Shown in pieces: positions 24,551-35,246 of a stretch of DNA of 64,000 bases. Numbering within the stretch: position 1 is the stretch's first letter; each line of letters opens with the position of its first letter. A program made the translations under genes and the position numbers. Under the pieces are notes generated by a model that was not told the origin of the DNA, did not search any database, and saw nothing but the letters and a program-made list of their open reading frames with translations. The stretch comes from Molossus alvarezi (lineage: Eukaryota; Chordata; Mammalia; Chiroptera; Molossidae): positions 26,362,708-26,426,707 of the forward strand of contig CM073896.1 of the NCBI GenBank assembly GCA_037176705.1. The letters run 5' to 3'.

Positions 24551-25668
24551 AAACTACACGCAACTGAATAAACAATTCCTGCTTTTAAAGTACTAGACCA
24601 TTTGTCTATTCAAAGTCATCTAAATGTACAGGAAAATTTCTTCCTGTTATTATAAGTATAATTAGTAGATGATACATGTTTTAAATAACAGAAATTGTTC
24701 ATTTCTCTCTCAGAAATTTTCAAAGGTGATAATAAAATTAATGAAGTAAAATTTTGTGGCAACTATATATGAAGTGTGGCAGCTAAATGCCTTGAAGGTC
24801 AAATGGAGATAACTGAAGATGCTGAACTTTCAGATTTGGGATAATGCTGGAGTGTTTGGTTCTGTAAAAAATGGTATTCTTCAGGGAAGACTATAGATTT
24901 CCTGTTTAAAAACGTAGAGAAGGGTCATGTAATCTGATGGTAGATGATTCTGGGATGCTCTGTGACTCCACAGAGTAGTGGTGGTGCTTCAGCCAAATAA
25001 GAAATCAAACAATGGGGTGAGGATTGACTCCAGACAATGCTGAAGCTGCTGGTCTCTGTTGGCTAGGGAAAGGTAACAGCTAAAGTAACTCACACACACA
25101 CATACACACGCAAACAAGACAAAAACCATAGTACAGGCACACTCACACACACAAACCCACACAAAAACATATTTTCATAATTTTTCTGGATCCAGAAGAA
25201 ATGAACAATTAAAACAAAACCCACAAAGGTTCACCTGGTAGATTAAAAAAAGAAAGACTTCATTGCACATATTGCTAGTTAAAGAATAAGTTAACTAGAG
25301 AACCTCAAATGCAAACGCAACAACTCTGGAAAAATACAGAAATAAATAAAATATAAACTACCAGAGCTTAGAAAGGGGAATGTATGATAAAATAAAACTG
25401 TCCTAGAGTTGTGAGCTACATAGGAAATAATATAAAGGAGAATTGACACAGTTGAATGCACAATTAGCTACATTGAAGATAAGAATCAATATAAGCAAGA
25501 AAAACAAAAGGTACACAAGAAAAAAGTTAAAAACCATTAGAAAGAAAATCAAAAGTATGGAGCATATGTAAAGGTGATCAAAAATATTTGTAATTTATAG
25601 CCTCAAAGTCGAGAAGTAACTAAAAGTATAAAAGTATAAAATAATTCTATCCAAAAGGAAAAAATTTT
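24551..25668. other. Gene-free DNA with a CA-rich microsatellite
   Basis: No gene. CA-rich simple sequence lies at 25089-25165. The purine-rich stretch 25190-25650 resembles old L1 5'/ORF1-like text but I cannot assign it. Confidence 0.45.
25089..25165. repeat. CA-rich simple repeat, interrupted
   Basis: Runs such as 'cacacacacaca' and 'cactcacacacacaaac' broken by other bases. Confidence 0.8.
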
Positions 25669-25898
25669 GCCTGGCCAGTGTGGCTCACTAGTTGAGTGTT
25701 GACCCATGCACCAAGAGGTCATGGGTTTGATTTCTGGTCAGGGCACATGCCCACGTTGTGAGCCAGATCCCCAGTGGGGGGTGTGCAGGAGGCAGCCAGT
25801 CTATGTTCTCTCTCATCTATGTTTTATCTCTCTCTTCTTCTCGTTTCCACTCTCTTTAAACTCAATAAAAAAATTTAATAGATAAATAAAATAAAGGT
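25669..25898 (+). mobile_element. VES SINE, simple-tail type
   Basis: Head 'gcctggccagtgtggctc', 'cagtggggggtgtgcagga' centre, CT tract and 'actcaataaaaaaattt' tail with no stem-loop. The exact right edge in the A-rich tail is uncertain. Confidence 0.9.
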
Positions 25899-25929
25899 AG
25901 AAAATCTTTTTTTTTTATCCTGAAAATGT

Positions 25930-26428
25930 TTTTATTTTATTTATTTTTAATTTTTAATTTTTTTTTGTTACAGATATTTTACCTTTTTTACCCCATTGGC
26001 ACCCCCCTCCCCACCCTACCCCTGCCCCCGGCTTAGTTGTCCATGTCCATTGGTTATGCATACATGCATATAAGTTCTGTGGTTTATCTCTTCCCACCCC
26101 CCCACCCCCTCTTCTGAGGGATGTCAGTCTGTTCCCTACTTCCATGTTTCTGGGTCTACTGTATTCCTCAGACTGTTATGTTCATTATATTCCGTATATA
26201 AGTGAGATCATGTGGTATTTGTCTTTTTCTGCTTGGCTTATTTCACTTAGGATAATACTTTCCAGGTCCCTCCATGTCGTCTCAAAGGACAAGAGATCTT
26301 TCTTTCTTACCGCTGCATAGTACTCCATTGTGTATATGTACCACAGCTTTTTTATCCATTCATCTACTGATGGACACTTGGGCTGTTTCCAGATCTTAGC
26401 TATTGTAAATAGTGCTGTTATGAACAAA
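25930..26428 (-). mobile_element. L1-F: 5'-truncated L1 3' end, minus strand
   Basis: Read on the minus strand it holds the last 75 or so codons of ORF2 (ending in a KYHMISLIYGI-type terminus, stop near 26185) and the complete G-rich 3' UTR with an A-rich end. About 500 bp long, truncated at the 5' side by incomplete reverse transcription. The text is close to L1-B and L1-C, so it is a relatively young lineage. Confidence 0.9.
26002..26029 (-). other. G-quadruplex-like motif in the L1-F 3' UTR
   Basis: On the minus strand there are five G-runs of 5, 4, 3, 4 and 6 bases separated by very short loops. G-rich tracts that can fold into quadruplexes are known in L1 3' UTRs. Folding itself is inferred. 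Confidence 0.7.
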
Positions 26429-26716
26429 TCTTATAGAAAAATATTACATGGATTTATATCATGAATGGTGCCACCATATTTCTTAAAAATTCAGAGGCTC
26501 ATGACCATTGAAAGAGTCTGGCAAGGAGAGCAGACTTCTAAGACAGAGGAATCCATGAGCATTCAAACAAATATAATTAATATATCCAGGAGGCAAAGAA
26601 GAAAACTAAACTGGCTTTAGTGCTGAAAATAAAATGTCATTGAAATACTCTAAAAAGGAAATATTGCTTGATCTCTTAATTGTCATCTCTCTGGTTACTT
26701 TTGAGATAGAACTTTT
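26429..26716. other. Gene-free, unassigned DNA
   Basis: Purine-rich text, possibly a scrap of old L1; not assignable. Confidence 0.35.
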
Positions 26717-26730
26717 AAAATGTTTATTGA

Positions 26731-26979
26731 GCCCTGGCCGGTTTGGCTCAGCGGTTGGAGCGTCGGCCTGTGGTCCCGAGAGACCCGGGTTTGGTTCGCA
26801 CTAAGGGTACGTACCTCGGTTGCAGTTTGTCCCCGGCTCTGGTCAGTCGTGTGGGTGGCAGCCACTCGATGTGTCCCTTCACGTCGATGTTTCTCTCTCT
26901 CCTTTCCTCTCTCCCCCTCCTACTCTACCTGAACAAAAAATGGAAAAATGTCCTCGGGTGAGGATAAAAAATACAAAAT
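26731..26979 (+). mobile_element. VES SINE, young-looking, hairpin-tail type
   Basis: Head 'gccctggccggtttggctc', 'gggtttggttcgcac' at box B, CT tract, 'gtcctcgggtgaggat' stem-loop and A-rich tail. Exact 14-bp duplication 'aaaatgtttattga' at 26717-26730 and 26980-26993. Confidence 0.97.
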
Positions 26980-26993
26980 AAAATGTTTATTGA

Positions 26994-27304
26994 CCATTTT
27001 GTTTCTTTCTTCTTTGAATTTCTCAATGTACTTTTTTATCTCTTTTCCTTTGACTTTTCTTTCTTTTCCTTCTTTATTTGTTGTCATTATATGTATGAGA
27101 TTATGTTTCATGAATATCTCTTCTCAACCTATGCATTGGCTTTTTACTTTCGTATATTTCATCAACAAATTGTTTTAATTTAATTTGAGTGCTCAGTCTT
27201 TCCTTTATAGTTTGTGTTCTCTATAATAATAAAAAAGTCTTGTAAGAAGAGTTTTCTAGCCTGAAATCATTATTCCATATTTTCTTCTAATTTTATTTTA
27301 TTTT
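26994..27304. other. Gene-free pyrimidine-rich DNA
   Basis: T- and CT-rich; open frames of 63-76 codons here are low-complexity and unsupported. Confidence 0.45.
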
Positions 27305-27775
27305 ATTTTAAAATTATTATAGATACATAAAAAATTGCAAAGAGAGTTCCCCTGTACCCTTCCCACAGATTCCCCTACTGGTCACATTTTACATATCTAC
27401 AGTACAATAGTAAGGGTAGGAAATTTACATTGGCACACCATGTGTGGAAATTCTATCATTTTATTGCACGTGCAGCCTCCTGTAATCACCAGTACAATCA
27501 AGATACTGAAGTGTTTCTTTACCACACAGATTTTCCTTATATTACACCTTCATAGTCACACCCATTCCATTCCCTCCACAATTCTTAACCCCAGGCAACC
27601 ACTAATTTGTTCTCTATCTGTATCATTTTGTCATTTTGAGAATGTTATATATAAATAAAATCATATCGTATATGACCTCCTAACTTATTTTTTTCTCAAC
27701 ATCCAAGTTGCTACATTTATAAATAATTTGTTCCTTTTCATTGCTGAGAAGTATTCCATGATAAAAATGGAGTTT
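27305..27775 (-). mobile_element. Old L1 3' end, minus strand
   Basis: The plus-strand text is the complement of an older L1 3' UTR: 'gagttcccctgtacccttcc', 'aaccactaatttgttctcta', 'gagaatgttatatataaat', 'tgctgagaagtattccatg'. Stops before ORF2 proper. Confidence 0.75.
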
Positions 27776-27840
27776 TTTGTTGTTGTTGTACTGCCACCAA
27801 TCGCAGGTCTTTTCTGTGTACTATAATTTTCTTCGTGTTT

Positions 27841-28354
27841 TTTTTTTTTTAGATTGTTGATCATGGATGTGTGGATAAAGGTTGGATTGGAGTTATTGTC
27901 TGCGTCCACAAAGAAGTCAACAATATTGTTATCAATCCTCGGAGGCAAGGTCATCAACGTCGCGAGAAGTCATCTCATTGCATCTCATCTCATCATCATC
28001 AGATCACCGTAGTTTCGCCACAATGTGTTAACACTTTTGCATCATGTACACTCCCAGCCTGCCTGGCACTGACTGTCCTGAGTCACCACAATACAAGTAG
28101 AAGGGCTGTGGACAGCTTACAAGAAGCATACTTGTCTGTCCCATCAAGTACTCGTATGTGTCTTCTCTATCCGGTAATGGATGTTCCTTGCCTGTCCCTC
28201 AAAATTTAACCTGTGATTGTGATTTACTTTATATAAATTTATGTTGCTATAGAAAAATCTCCTAGATTTATTGAATTCTGAGTCCCGCCTGCAGTTGCCT
28301 TGGCAGGACCAGACCAAAAAATAAGGCCCGTGGGCCAGTCATTCCCCACCCCTG
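27841..28354. mobile_element. Unidentified CpG-bearing unit with a hAT-like end
   Basis: The right end, read on the minus strand, is 'caggggtggggaatgactgg' followed by 'cccacgggcc', which resembles a hAT terminal repeat. The left limit is a 12-base T run near 27840. No matching inverted end or 8-bp duplication of 'ccttagac' was found on the left. The interior keeps several CpGs ('caacgtcgcgag', 'tatccggtaatgg'), unlike its neighbours, so it may be relatively young. A 112-codon + strand frame (27871-28209) has no domain I recognise. Alternatives are a truncated bat-specific hAT MITE or a retrocopy with an A-tail on the minus strand. Confidence 0.4.
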
Positions 28355-28362
28355 CCTTAGAC

Positions 28363-29247
28363 AAATGATGATCAAGAGTAAGGGTGGACAGAAAATTTTT
28401 TTTCTTCTACTTTGCTGTAATCACACACAGCACAGTCCAATTATGGTTCTCCTTTTGTTTTGGCCACGGGAACAACAGTACAACTTTCTAGCCCTCACAA
28501 ATGTGTGGATCATATTGAACATCTGTTTGCGTGCTCCTTTTATTTGCATCTTTACTCAATTCCTATCATTACATTTCACTTAACCCAACTTTATATTCAA
28601 TAGGTGATAATTGTTGAGCTCTTTTCACTACTCTAAGTTCATCAGGTTGACAAATTTTACACAGCAAGTGAATGGCAGAGCCACTAACAAAATGCAAAGT
28701 GTTTGGTTTCAAAACTTGTATTCAACTGAAAACTACCATTTACTACTATGGCATATTCTTCAATATTACAAGGTAATGCTAGTTAATATTTCAATCAGCT
28801 AGTTAATATTTCAATCAGTGGGAAAATACAATTCCTAGAAAAGGTTTGTCAGATTTTGTCTCTTCATAGATGACCCTGCCACCCACATGGAAATTTGACC
28901 AGAGTGAGGAATTTAGAAAATATCACAGTATCTCAAGCAATTCTTGTGATTCTGAACACAGGCAGCCTCTGCTAAGGTGGAACAGTGTAGCTACATGTGT
29001 GTAATATGTCTACAGCAGAAATGAATTATATTTGAGGAAGAAGAATGGTGTGATATTGAATATGATTTAATATTTCTGACATGAATGATCAGGTGTATAA
29101 GGAAATAGAAAAGTAAAAAGGCAGAATTTTATAGATAATCACAAGTCAAATTATGGATAGGTTAAGGTAGAATGTGTGCAGAACTTCAGGGTAGGGATAC
29201 CTAGTGTGCAGTTAGAATATGGGTAGGAGCTGGGAATTTGAGTGGCT
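28363..29247. other. Gene-free DNA
   Basis: No gene. A weak minus-strand MIR scrap may lie at 28600-28720 ('cacagcaagtgaatggcaga'). A 20-bp exact tandem duplication lies at 28778-28817. Confidence 0.45.
28778..28817. repeat. Exact 20-bp tandem duplication
   Basis: The unit 'gctagttaatatttcaatca' occurs twice in direct succession with no mismatch, suggesting a recent local duplication. Confidence 0.95.
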
Positions 29248-29262
29248 TAAAATATATATTTC

Positions 29263-29746
29263 TTTCTATATATATACTTTTTCTTTTATTGATTTTTAGA
29301 GAGAGAGTAAGGGAGCGGGAGAGAGAGAGAGAAACATCAATGGGGCCCTGGCCAGTTTGGCTCAGCGGATAGAGCGTCAGCCTGCGGTCCGGAGAGACCT
29401 GGGTTCGGTTCCCGCTAAGGGCACGTACTTTGGTTGCAGTTTGTCCCCGGCCCTGGTTGGTCGTGTGGGTGGCAGCCACTCGATGTGTCCCTTCACGTCG
29501 ATGTTTCTCACTCTCTCTCCCTTCCTCTCTCTCCCTCCCACTCTATCTGTACAAAAAATATCCTCGGGTGAGGATAAAAAAAAAAAAAAGAAACATCAAT
29601 GGGAAAGGACATTGATTGACCACCTTCTGCATGCCCCCCACTGGGGATCAGGTCCACTACCTGGGCATGTGTCCTGACCAGGAATTGAACTGGCGACTTC
29701 TTGGTTCATGGGTCGATGTTTAACCACTGACCCACACCAACCAGGC
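29263..29746 (-). mobile_element. Older VES SINE (simple-tail), minus strand, split by a younger VES
   Basis: The minus strand opens 'gcctggttggtgtgggtc' and ends in 'ctaaaaatcaataaaaga'. Bounded by the duplication 'taaaatatatatttc' at 29248-29262 and 29747-29761. The CT/GA tract contains the inserted copy at 29345. Confidence 0.95.
29345..29589 (+). mobile_element. VES SINE, hairpin-tail type, nested in an opposite-strand VES
   Basis: Head 'gccctggccagtttggctc', box B 'ggttcggttcc', tail 'atcctcgggtgaggat' plus an A-run. Exact 14-bp duplication 'gaaacatcaatggg' at 29331-29344 and 29590-29603, which is sequence of the host SINE. This proves the order of insertion. Confidence 0.97.
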
Positions 29747-29761
29747 TAAAATATATATTTC

Positions 29762-30307
29762 ATCATCAGTATACAAGTAGCAGTTTAAACTATTGGATCT
29801 GATACAGTTCGTTTTTAAGAAGATGTAGAAAGAGAAAACAGGACTGGGACAGACCAAAATAAACCCCAGCATCTTTGACAATTAAGGAGAAAGTTGAATG
29901 AGGTTCACATGAAAGAGACTGGGAAGGAATAGTCTGATATAAAAAGGTAGTTCAGGGAGGGTTCCATGAGCAAGTAGAGAACAGTCATGTAAGTCAACCT
30001 CTATGAAGAGGTCATGTAAAACAAGACAACAATTATGGCACAAGATTTTATTGAAGTAGGGGATATGAATTATTTAAATGAATTAAGGAATAAATGGAAG
30101 TTGGAATTGTTAAGGTTGTTATCTTAAAAGTTCAGTTTTAAAGGAAAAGAAGGAGTTGAACAGTAGCTTTAAGATTAATTTTCCAGAAATATCATTATTT
30201 TATTTTATTTACTTTTCAGACATCAGAACTATTTTGTTTTGGGTTTTATAGTCTATGTGAAAGAGAAATACAGATATTTTTGGAAAGGGAAATGAACTTG
30301 ATTTGAT
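29762..30307. other. Gene-free DNA
   Basis: Nothing recognised. Confidence 0.5.
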
Positions 30308-30319
30308 CCTTAACATTAA

Positions 30320-30573
30320 GTTTAAATTTTTTTTTAATCCTCACCTGAGGATGTTTTTCCATTGATTTTTAGATAGAGTGGAAGGGAGGGAAAGAGGGAG
30401 AGAAAGAAACAGCAATGTGAGAGAGACACATCGATTGGTTGCCTCCCACATGACCCCGAATGTGCCAGGGGATCAAACCTACAACCCAGGTACACACCCT
30501 TGACCTGGAATTAAACCAGAGACCATTCTGTCTGAGGGCTGACACTCTAACCACTGAGCAAAATCAGCCAGGG
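30320..30573 (-). mobile_element. VES SINE, hairpin-tail type, minus strand
   Basis: The minus strand opens 'gccctggctgattttgctc' and ends with 'atcctcaggtgaggat'-like complement text ('atcctcacctgaggat' on +). Duplication 'ccttaacattaa' at 30308-30319 and 30574-30585. Confidence 0.95.
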
Positions 30574-30734
30574 CCTTAACATTAAATTGAAAATATACCT
30601 AATATTAACCTAAATGATTAATTATGTTTTAAAAAGTTAATGAAGTTAGGCAGATTTTAAGTACCAATCAGAATGGAATAACAATATTAAATTTTATATT
30701 TCTATATGACATTTTAGAGATCATAATGTGGTTT

Positions 30735-30835
30735 TCTAAACATCAGTGTCTCAGCTTTGTCACTTTCCAAAGCTGTGACATTATACAAGTTTCTTCTCGC
30801 TCAGTTTTTCATCTGTAAATGATGACATTGAGTAT
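30735..30835 (+). repeat. MIR SINE fragment
   Basis: MIR centre: 'tcagctttgtcactttcca', 'gttttcatctgtaaatgatg' in sequence order. Confidence 0.65.
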
Positions 30836-30844
30836 AAAAGTTAA

Positions 30845-31045
30845 TTTTTACTAAGCACTTACTTGGGCCCAGCTCTGGGCTCTAAAAAATGTATCATACA
30901 TTATATCATTTAGGCTTCTTAACAAGCTAAAGGAATAAATATGACTACAGTGGATCTCAATTTGTAAATGAGAAAATCGTGACTTACCCAAGTTTACACA
31001 TTATTTACCCAGGAACTTGTAGTTTAAATTATAGAGCTCCCTCTT
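30845..31045 (-). repeat. MIR SINE, minus strand
   Basis: Plus-strand text is reverse MIR: 'actaagcacttacttgggcc', 'tcatttaggcttcttaacaa', 'tgtaaatgagaaaatcgtga'. It lies next to a + strand MIR, so two separate insertions or an inversion. Confidence 0.7.
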
Positions 31046-31964
31046 GTCATTCATTTTCTGCAATGCTAAAAATAACTTAATAAGACATTGACCTAATAAG
31101 TGCTTTACTGAGGCTTAATTATGATAAAACATGTAAAGTGCTCAAGATAATGCCAATCAGTTATAAATTTCATATAGATATTTGCTGTTTTAATGTTATG
31201 TCTTTTGTTATGTGGTTTCTTTTGAATTCTGTGGGTACTCAACAGTTAATTCTAATTTTTCTCACATCACTGAAATTGTAATTTTAAAATCATACATTTA
31301 ACCAAAAGTTGACGTTCTTTATGCCTGTATTGCATATGCAAACATACAAATGTATTGCATCCACATATTTTATTCCCCATATTTTCTTTGTTTTTAATGA
31401 TAGTTCAGATTTTCCATCTGTTCACTGTTATACTGAACTTAAATTGAGAAAATTTGCCTGTGTACTGCTTTCTTCTCTCTATCTTCATTTGACCTGAAAG
31501 TCTATTATCAAAAGCTATACAAATGGAATCATTAGACTGACTTCAACAGAATATTTTAGTTCAAAAGGAATATTCTCATTGCCGCTAAAAGCAGTTGAGT
31601 GAAAAAGAAATCATGCTTTCATATTTTATGCACATGTAAGTTTCCTGTCAAGCCAGTGAGGTATCAACTTCAAAGAGCGAAACCGAACTAGCAGGACAGA
31701 TTCAATTCTATCTGGAAGACACACTCCCGTAATCTGGCTAGAGTTCTGATTTCCAAATGCCCATCAGAATGACCTCTGGGGAAGATCATTCCATCCCTTG
31801 CAGAGAGTGCGTGCTCAGTGACGCTGACAGGGAAATCACTTCCAGCAGTTGGCAGCATAGATGCTGCAGCACTGGGCATGTCCTTTGCCACCTTGCCAAT
31901 AAAGAGCTATGCTTGTGTACTTAGAGTTTCTTTCGTTGTTAAGGCATGAATTGATGAGTTGACT
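31046..31964. other. Gene-free DNA
   Basis: No gene. At 31680-31915 there is a moderately GC-rich patch ending 'ccttgccaataaagagc', which has the look of an LTR 3' part with a poly(A) signal, but I find no LTR ends. Confidence 0.4.
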
Positions 31965-32125
31965 AGCTTTGTAAATTGTTTATAAACCAGCTCTATCTTT
32001 TACTATTCATTTGACCTTGGAAAGGATTCTTAACTCTCTAAGCCTTAAGGTAGGGACAACAAACTGTGCTTTCACCAAGTTGTAGTAAGAGTTGTCTGAG
32101 TGAGTCTTAGCTGTCTACCACTTGT
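31965..32125 (+). repeat. MIR SINE fragment
   Basis: MIR order: 'ccagctctatcttttactat', 'tttgaccttggaaaggattc', 'taactctctaagcctta'. Confidence 0.7.
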
Positions 32126-32935
32126 TATATGGCATGTACTCCTTCTCCCCTCACATCTACGTTTTTCCCAATTTCCCTAATGTTCTAGATGCTCGTTATT
32201 TTTAAGACTTCCCTATCCAGAAAGGAAGTTTATTGTGATGTCACATCTGTCCCTTACTAGAGGTCTTTGGGCTCCTATTGTTATAGAATCCTGTATGCTT
32301 TGTAGTTTATTGAAACACTTGCCTTAAAGGCTGCTGTAGTTTTCCACAAAATATATAAAGACATCAATAGAAATTGGAAAAACTCAATATAAAATTGGAG
32401 AGCTTTCCATAACACTACTTAAATTGTCCAGGAGAGTTTACCTAATAAAAGCATTGAACACAAGATAGCTAAAAAATATAAATAAATAAATAAAACAAAA
32501 GAATCCTCACTATGGATAAAAGTGACATAAATTTGACAATTTACCTTAACTTAAAACTGACAATGAATGCCCTCCTGTGAACAGAGTATAACTCAAAGTC
32601 TAAATTTGGGGATATAAACGAAGTCCTGAGCTCAAGGACTCAAGTCTTTATAGTTCACCATGAGCTGATTTCTCAGGTTACATCAACCTTGAAATGATGA
32701 TATACAAAAAAGCGTTGCTTTCAAATTTGTGGCAAACTTGTTGATGTCTACTGTCTACCTTTTCCAAGCAATTGTTACATATTTTTTTCTCACCTGACAT
32801 CTAGATTATCATCTTTCTCTACCCTTCTTAGCAGGACACAAAGTCCATGGTATCTCTGTCTAGAATTCAGGATGAACTCTCAGGTCCTAGTAGGCTGGGA
32901 TCAAATTTGTTATTATCTATTCCTATTTAAGAAAT
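32126..32935. other. Gene-free DNA
   Basis: No gene or named repeat; a short AAAT-rich run at 32473-32500. Confidence 0.45.
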
Positions 32936-32950
32936 AATAGTCTTTTTTTT

Positions 32951-33191
32951 TAATCCTCACCTGAGGACATTTTTGCATTTCTCTTTCAGATAGAGTGGGA
33001 GGGAGAGAGAGAGAGGAAGAGAGAGAGAAACATCAATGCGAGAGAGACACATCAAGTGGTTGCCACTCACGTGACCCCCAACCGGGGCTGGAGACAAACT
33101 GAAACTGAGGTACATGCCCCTAGCAGAAACCAAACCCGGGACTCTGATCCATGGGCTGACGCCCTAACCACTGAGCAAAACCAGCCAGGGC
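32951..33191 (-). mobile_element. VES SINE, hairpin-tail type, minus strand
   Basis: The minus strand opens 'gccctggctggttttgctc'; on the plus strand the tail reads 'aatcctcacctgaggacat'. Flanks 'aatagtctttttttt' and 'aatggtctcttttttt' are an imperfect target-site duplication. Confidence 0.94.
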
Positions 33192-34232
33192 AATGGTCTC
33201 TTTTTTTAATGCAGTTCATGGTGTTCCTACTTTGTCCTTAAGACATATGTTAAACTCCCATTTTATTTGCAGGGATGATATGCCTTAGAGTAGCGATTTT
33301 CAACATATTTCATCTCATGGCCATATAAAATAGTTACTAAAATTATAATATAATTACTAAAATAAAAATATATACTGTTTTAGATTCCAAAGTGATGTCA
33401 AAGTGAATGGAAACTACACAGATCATCTCCCAGGACCAAACTGAAAGACAACTAAAATAAAGACAAACCATGGGGAAAAAGCAACGGAAAAGTAGCTGGA
33501 GAGGATCCATATAAACAGGGACAAAAAAACAAACAAACAAAAACACTGAATTGAGCCTGGTAGGTCTGCGGAGGGCATGAGAGGGTGGGCTGGGAGCCCA
33601 AGGACAGGGCTGTTTTAGCTGTGAGCAGTTCCCTTGGGGTTACAATCCCAAGCCAGCTCCATAGTGCAGACAGCCAGGACAGAGCACTAAATTACCTACA
33701 GCCACTCACCTTGGGCTCTGGCAGAGGGAGGGCAGACTGGACTGGAGAGACTCGAGATTTGGAAGGCACTAAGAGTTTTTGCCAGATCACACCCTCTCAG
33801 GAGAGTAGCCATATTACTAAAAGAGCCCCTTCCCAGAGCCCTGGGGAGAAGCAACAGCCCCTCCATCAGAAATATAACTCCACTGAGCTGGGCCAGAGGA
33901 AAGCAAATTGAGGATCATTAACAGCCAGCATCTGCCCCACCATCTAGAAATCTTTTTACCCTGAACACCTGAGGGAGATTTTCATTCAGCTTAGAGCTAC
34001 AACCCAAGGCTCATCAAGTAACTGAGACTAATAGCCTCCAGGCAAAAAGCTAGAGGATAGCTGAACCTTTCCTGTGTTTGCAAATCTACCCAGGTAAGTA
34101 AGACTTGACAGTGAAGTTTAATGGGGGCCCTCCCATGCTCATCCAAACCCAGGAGAGAGAGCCACAAACAGCAAAACACCAACACCCACAGGGAAAATTT
34201 GGCCAGCTCCAAAACCCACTGAGATAGCCAAA

Positions 34233-35102
34233 ATGGTGAAACAAAGAAAAAAATCACAAACGAAAGAACAAGAGAACTCTCCTGAAGGTGAGATAAATGA
34301 AATGCGGTTAAACAAGTAATCAGAGGGAGAGTTATGAGCAATGATATTGAGGAAGCTCAACAGCATAAGTAAGGAGCTCAACAGCATAAGTAAAGATATA
34401 GAAACATTGAAAAACAACCAACTGGAAATAAAGAATGACATAGGAAAAATAAATAACACATTGGAAGGAATTACCAGCAGAGTAGAGGAAGCTGAGAACT
34501 GGATTAGTGAATTAGAAGACAGTGTAGAAAAAATTCCACCAATCAGAACACCAAAAGGAAAAAACAATTAAAAAACAGGAAGACAGCTGAAGAGAACCAT
34601 GGGGCAACAATAAACGTAAGAACATTAGCATCATAAGAGTTCCAGAAGAAGAAAAAAATGAGCAAGGGTTAGAGAATGTACTTGAAGATATAGTGACAGA
34701 AAACTTTCTTAACGTGGTGAAAGAAGAAGGCATTCAAGTTCAAGAAGCACAGAGCCCCATGTAAGAAGAACCTGAACAGGACCACACCAAGGCACATAAT
34801 AATTAAAATTCCAAAAACTAAAGACAAAGAGAGAGTCCTAAAGGCAGCAAGAGATAAGCAACAGGTTACCTACAAAGGTAACCCCCATATGACTATCAGC
34901 TGACTTCTCAACAGAATGACTATAGGCCAGAAGGGAATGACATGAGGTAATCAAGGTCATGAAAAACAAGGATCTGAATCCCAGACTATTCTATCCAGCA
35001 AGGCTATCATTCAAAATAGAAGGTCAAATAAAGAGCTTCCCAGACAATAAAAGGCTAAGAGAATATATTAGCACCAAACTAGCACTGCAAGAAATGTTAT
35101 AA
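34233..35102 (+). pseudogene. L1-A ORF1 remnant (L1 RNA-binding protein)
   Basis: L1 ORF1p is the nucleic-acid chaperone that trimerises through a coiled coil and coats L1 RNA in the cytoplasm. The start codon at 34233 matches the ORF1 starts of L1-B and L1-C (MVK...). The surviving coiled coil lies at 34341-34571, with heptad-like text such as LNSISKELNSISKDIETL and RVEEAENWISELEDSVEK. The downstream RRM and C-terminal parts are in other frames, and the end (QEML, stop at 35100-35102) can still be recognised. Several frame changes and an in-frame stop after the coiled coil make it a pseudogene. Two successive heptads are nearly identical at DNA level, unlike in L1-B and L1-C. Confidence 0.85.
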
Positions 35103-35246
35103 GGACTACTGTGATTAGCAGAAATAGGAAGAAAAATATAACCACAATAAATGAAAATGGCAATAAATAGTACATATCAATAACCTTAATTGTAAACTGT
35201 CATCAAAAGACACAGAGTAGCTAACTGGATAAGAAAGCATGACTTA

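Noticed and set aside
26743..26961. tRNA gene call from the A-box and B-box at VES heads
   Set aside because: The boxes belong to the tRNA-derived SINE heads; there is no cloverleaf with paired acceptor ends and the body continues into a SINE tail.
27871..28209. 112-codon plus-strand frame in the CpG-bearing unit
   Set aside because: No recognised domain, His/Ser-rich part from a 'catctcat' simple run, and an opposite-strand reading fits a mobile element equally well. Kept only as part of the unidentified unit.
31680..31915. Possible LTR with poly(A) signal
   Set aside because: Only an 'aataaa' context and mild GC enrichment are seen; no TG...CA ends, duplication or primer site were found.
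33585..33911. 108-codon plus-strand frame
   Set aside because: Lies in the L1-A 5' UTR. L1 5' UTRs have chance frames, and the corresponding frames in L1-B and L1-C are not conserved in position.
34139..34567. 142-codon minus-strand frame, hydrophobic and membrane-like
   Set aside because: Exact antisense of the L1-A ORF1 coiled coil; A-rich L1 sense strands give T-rich antisense frames that look hydrophobic.
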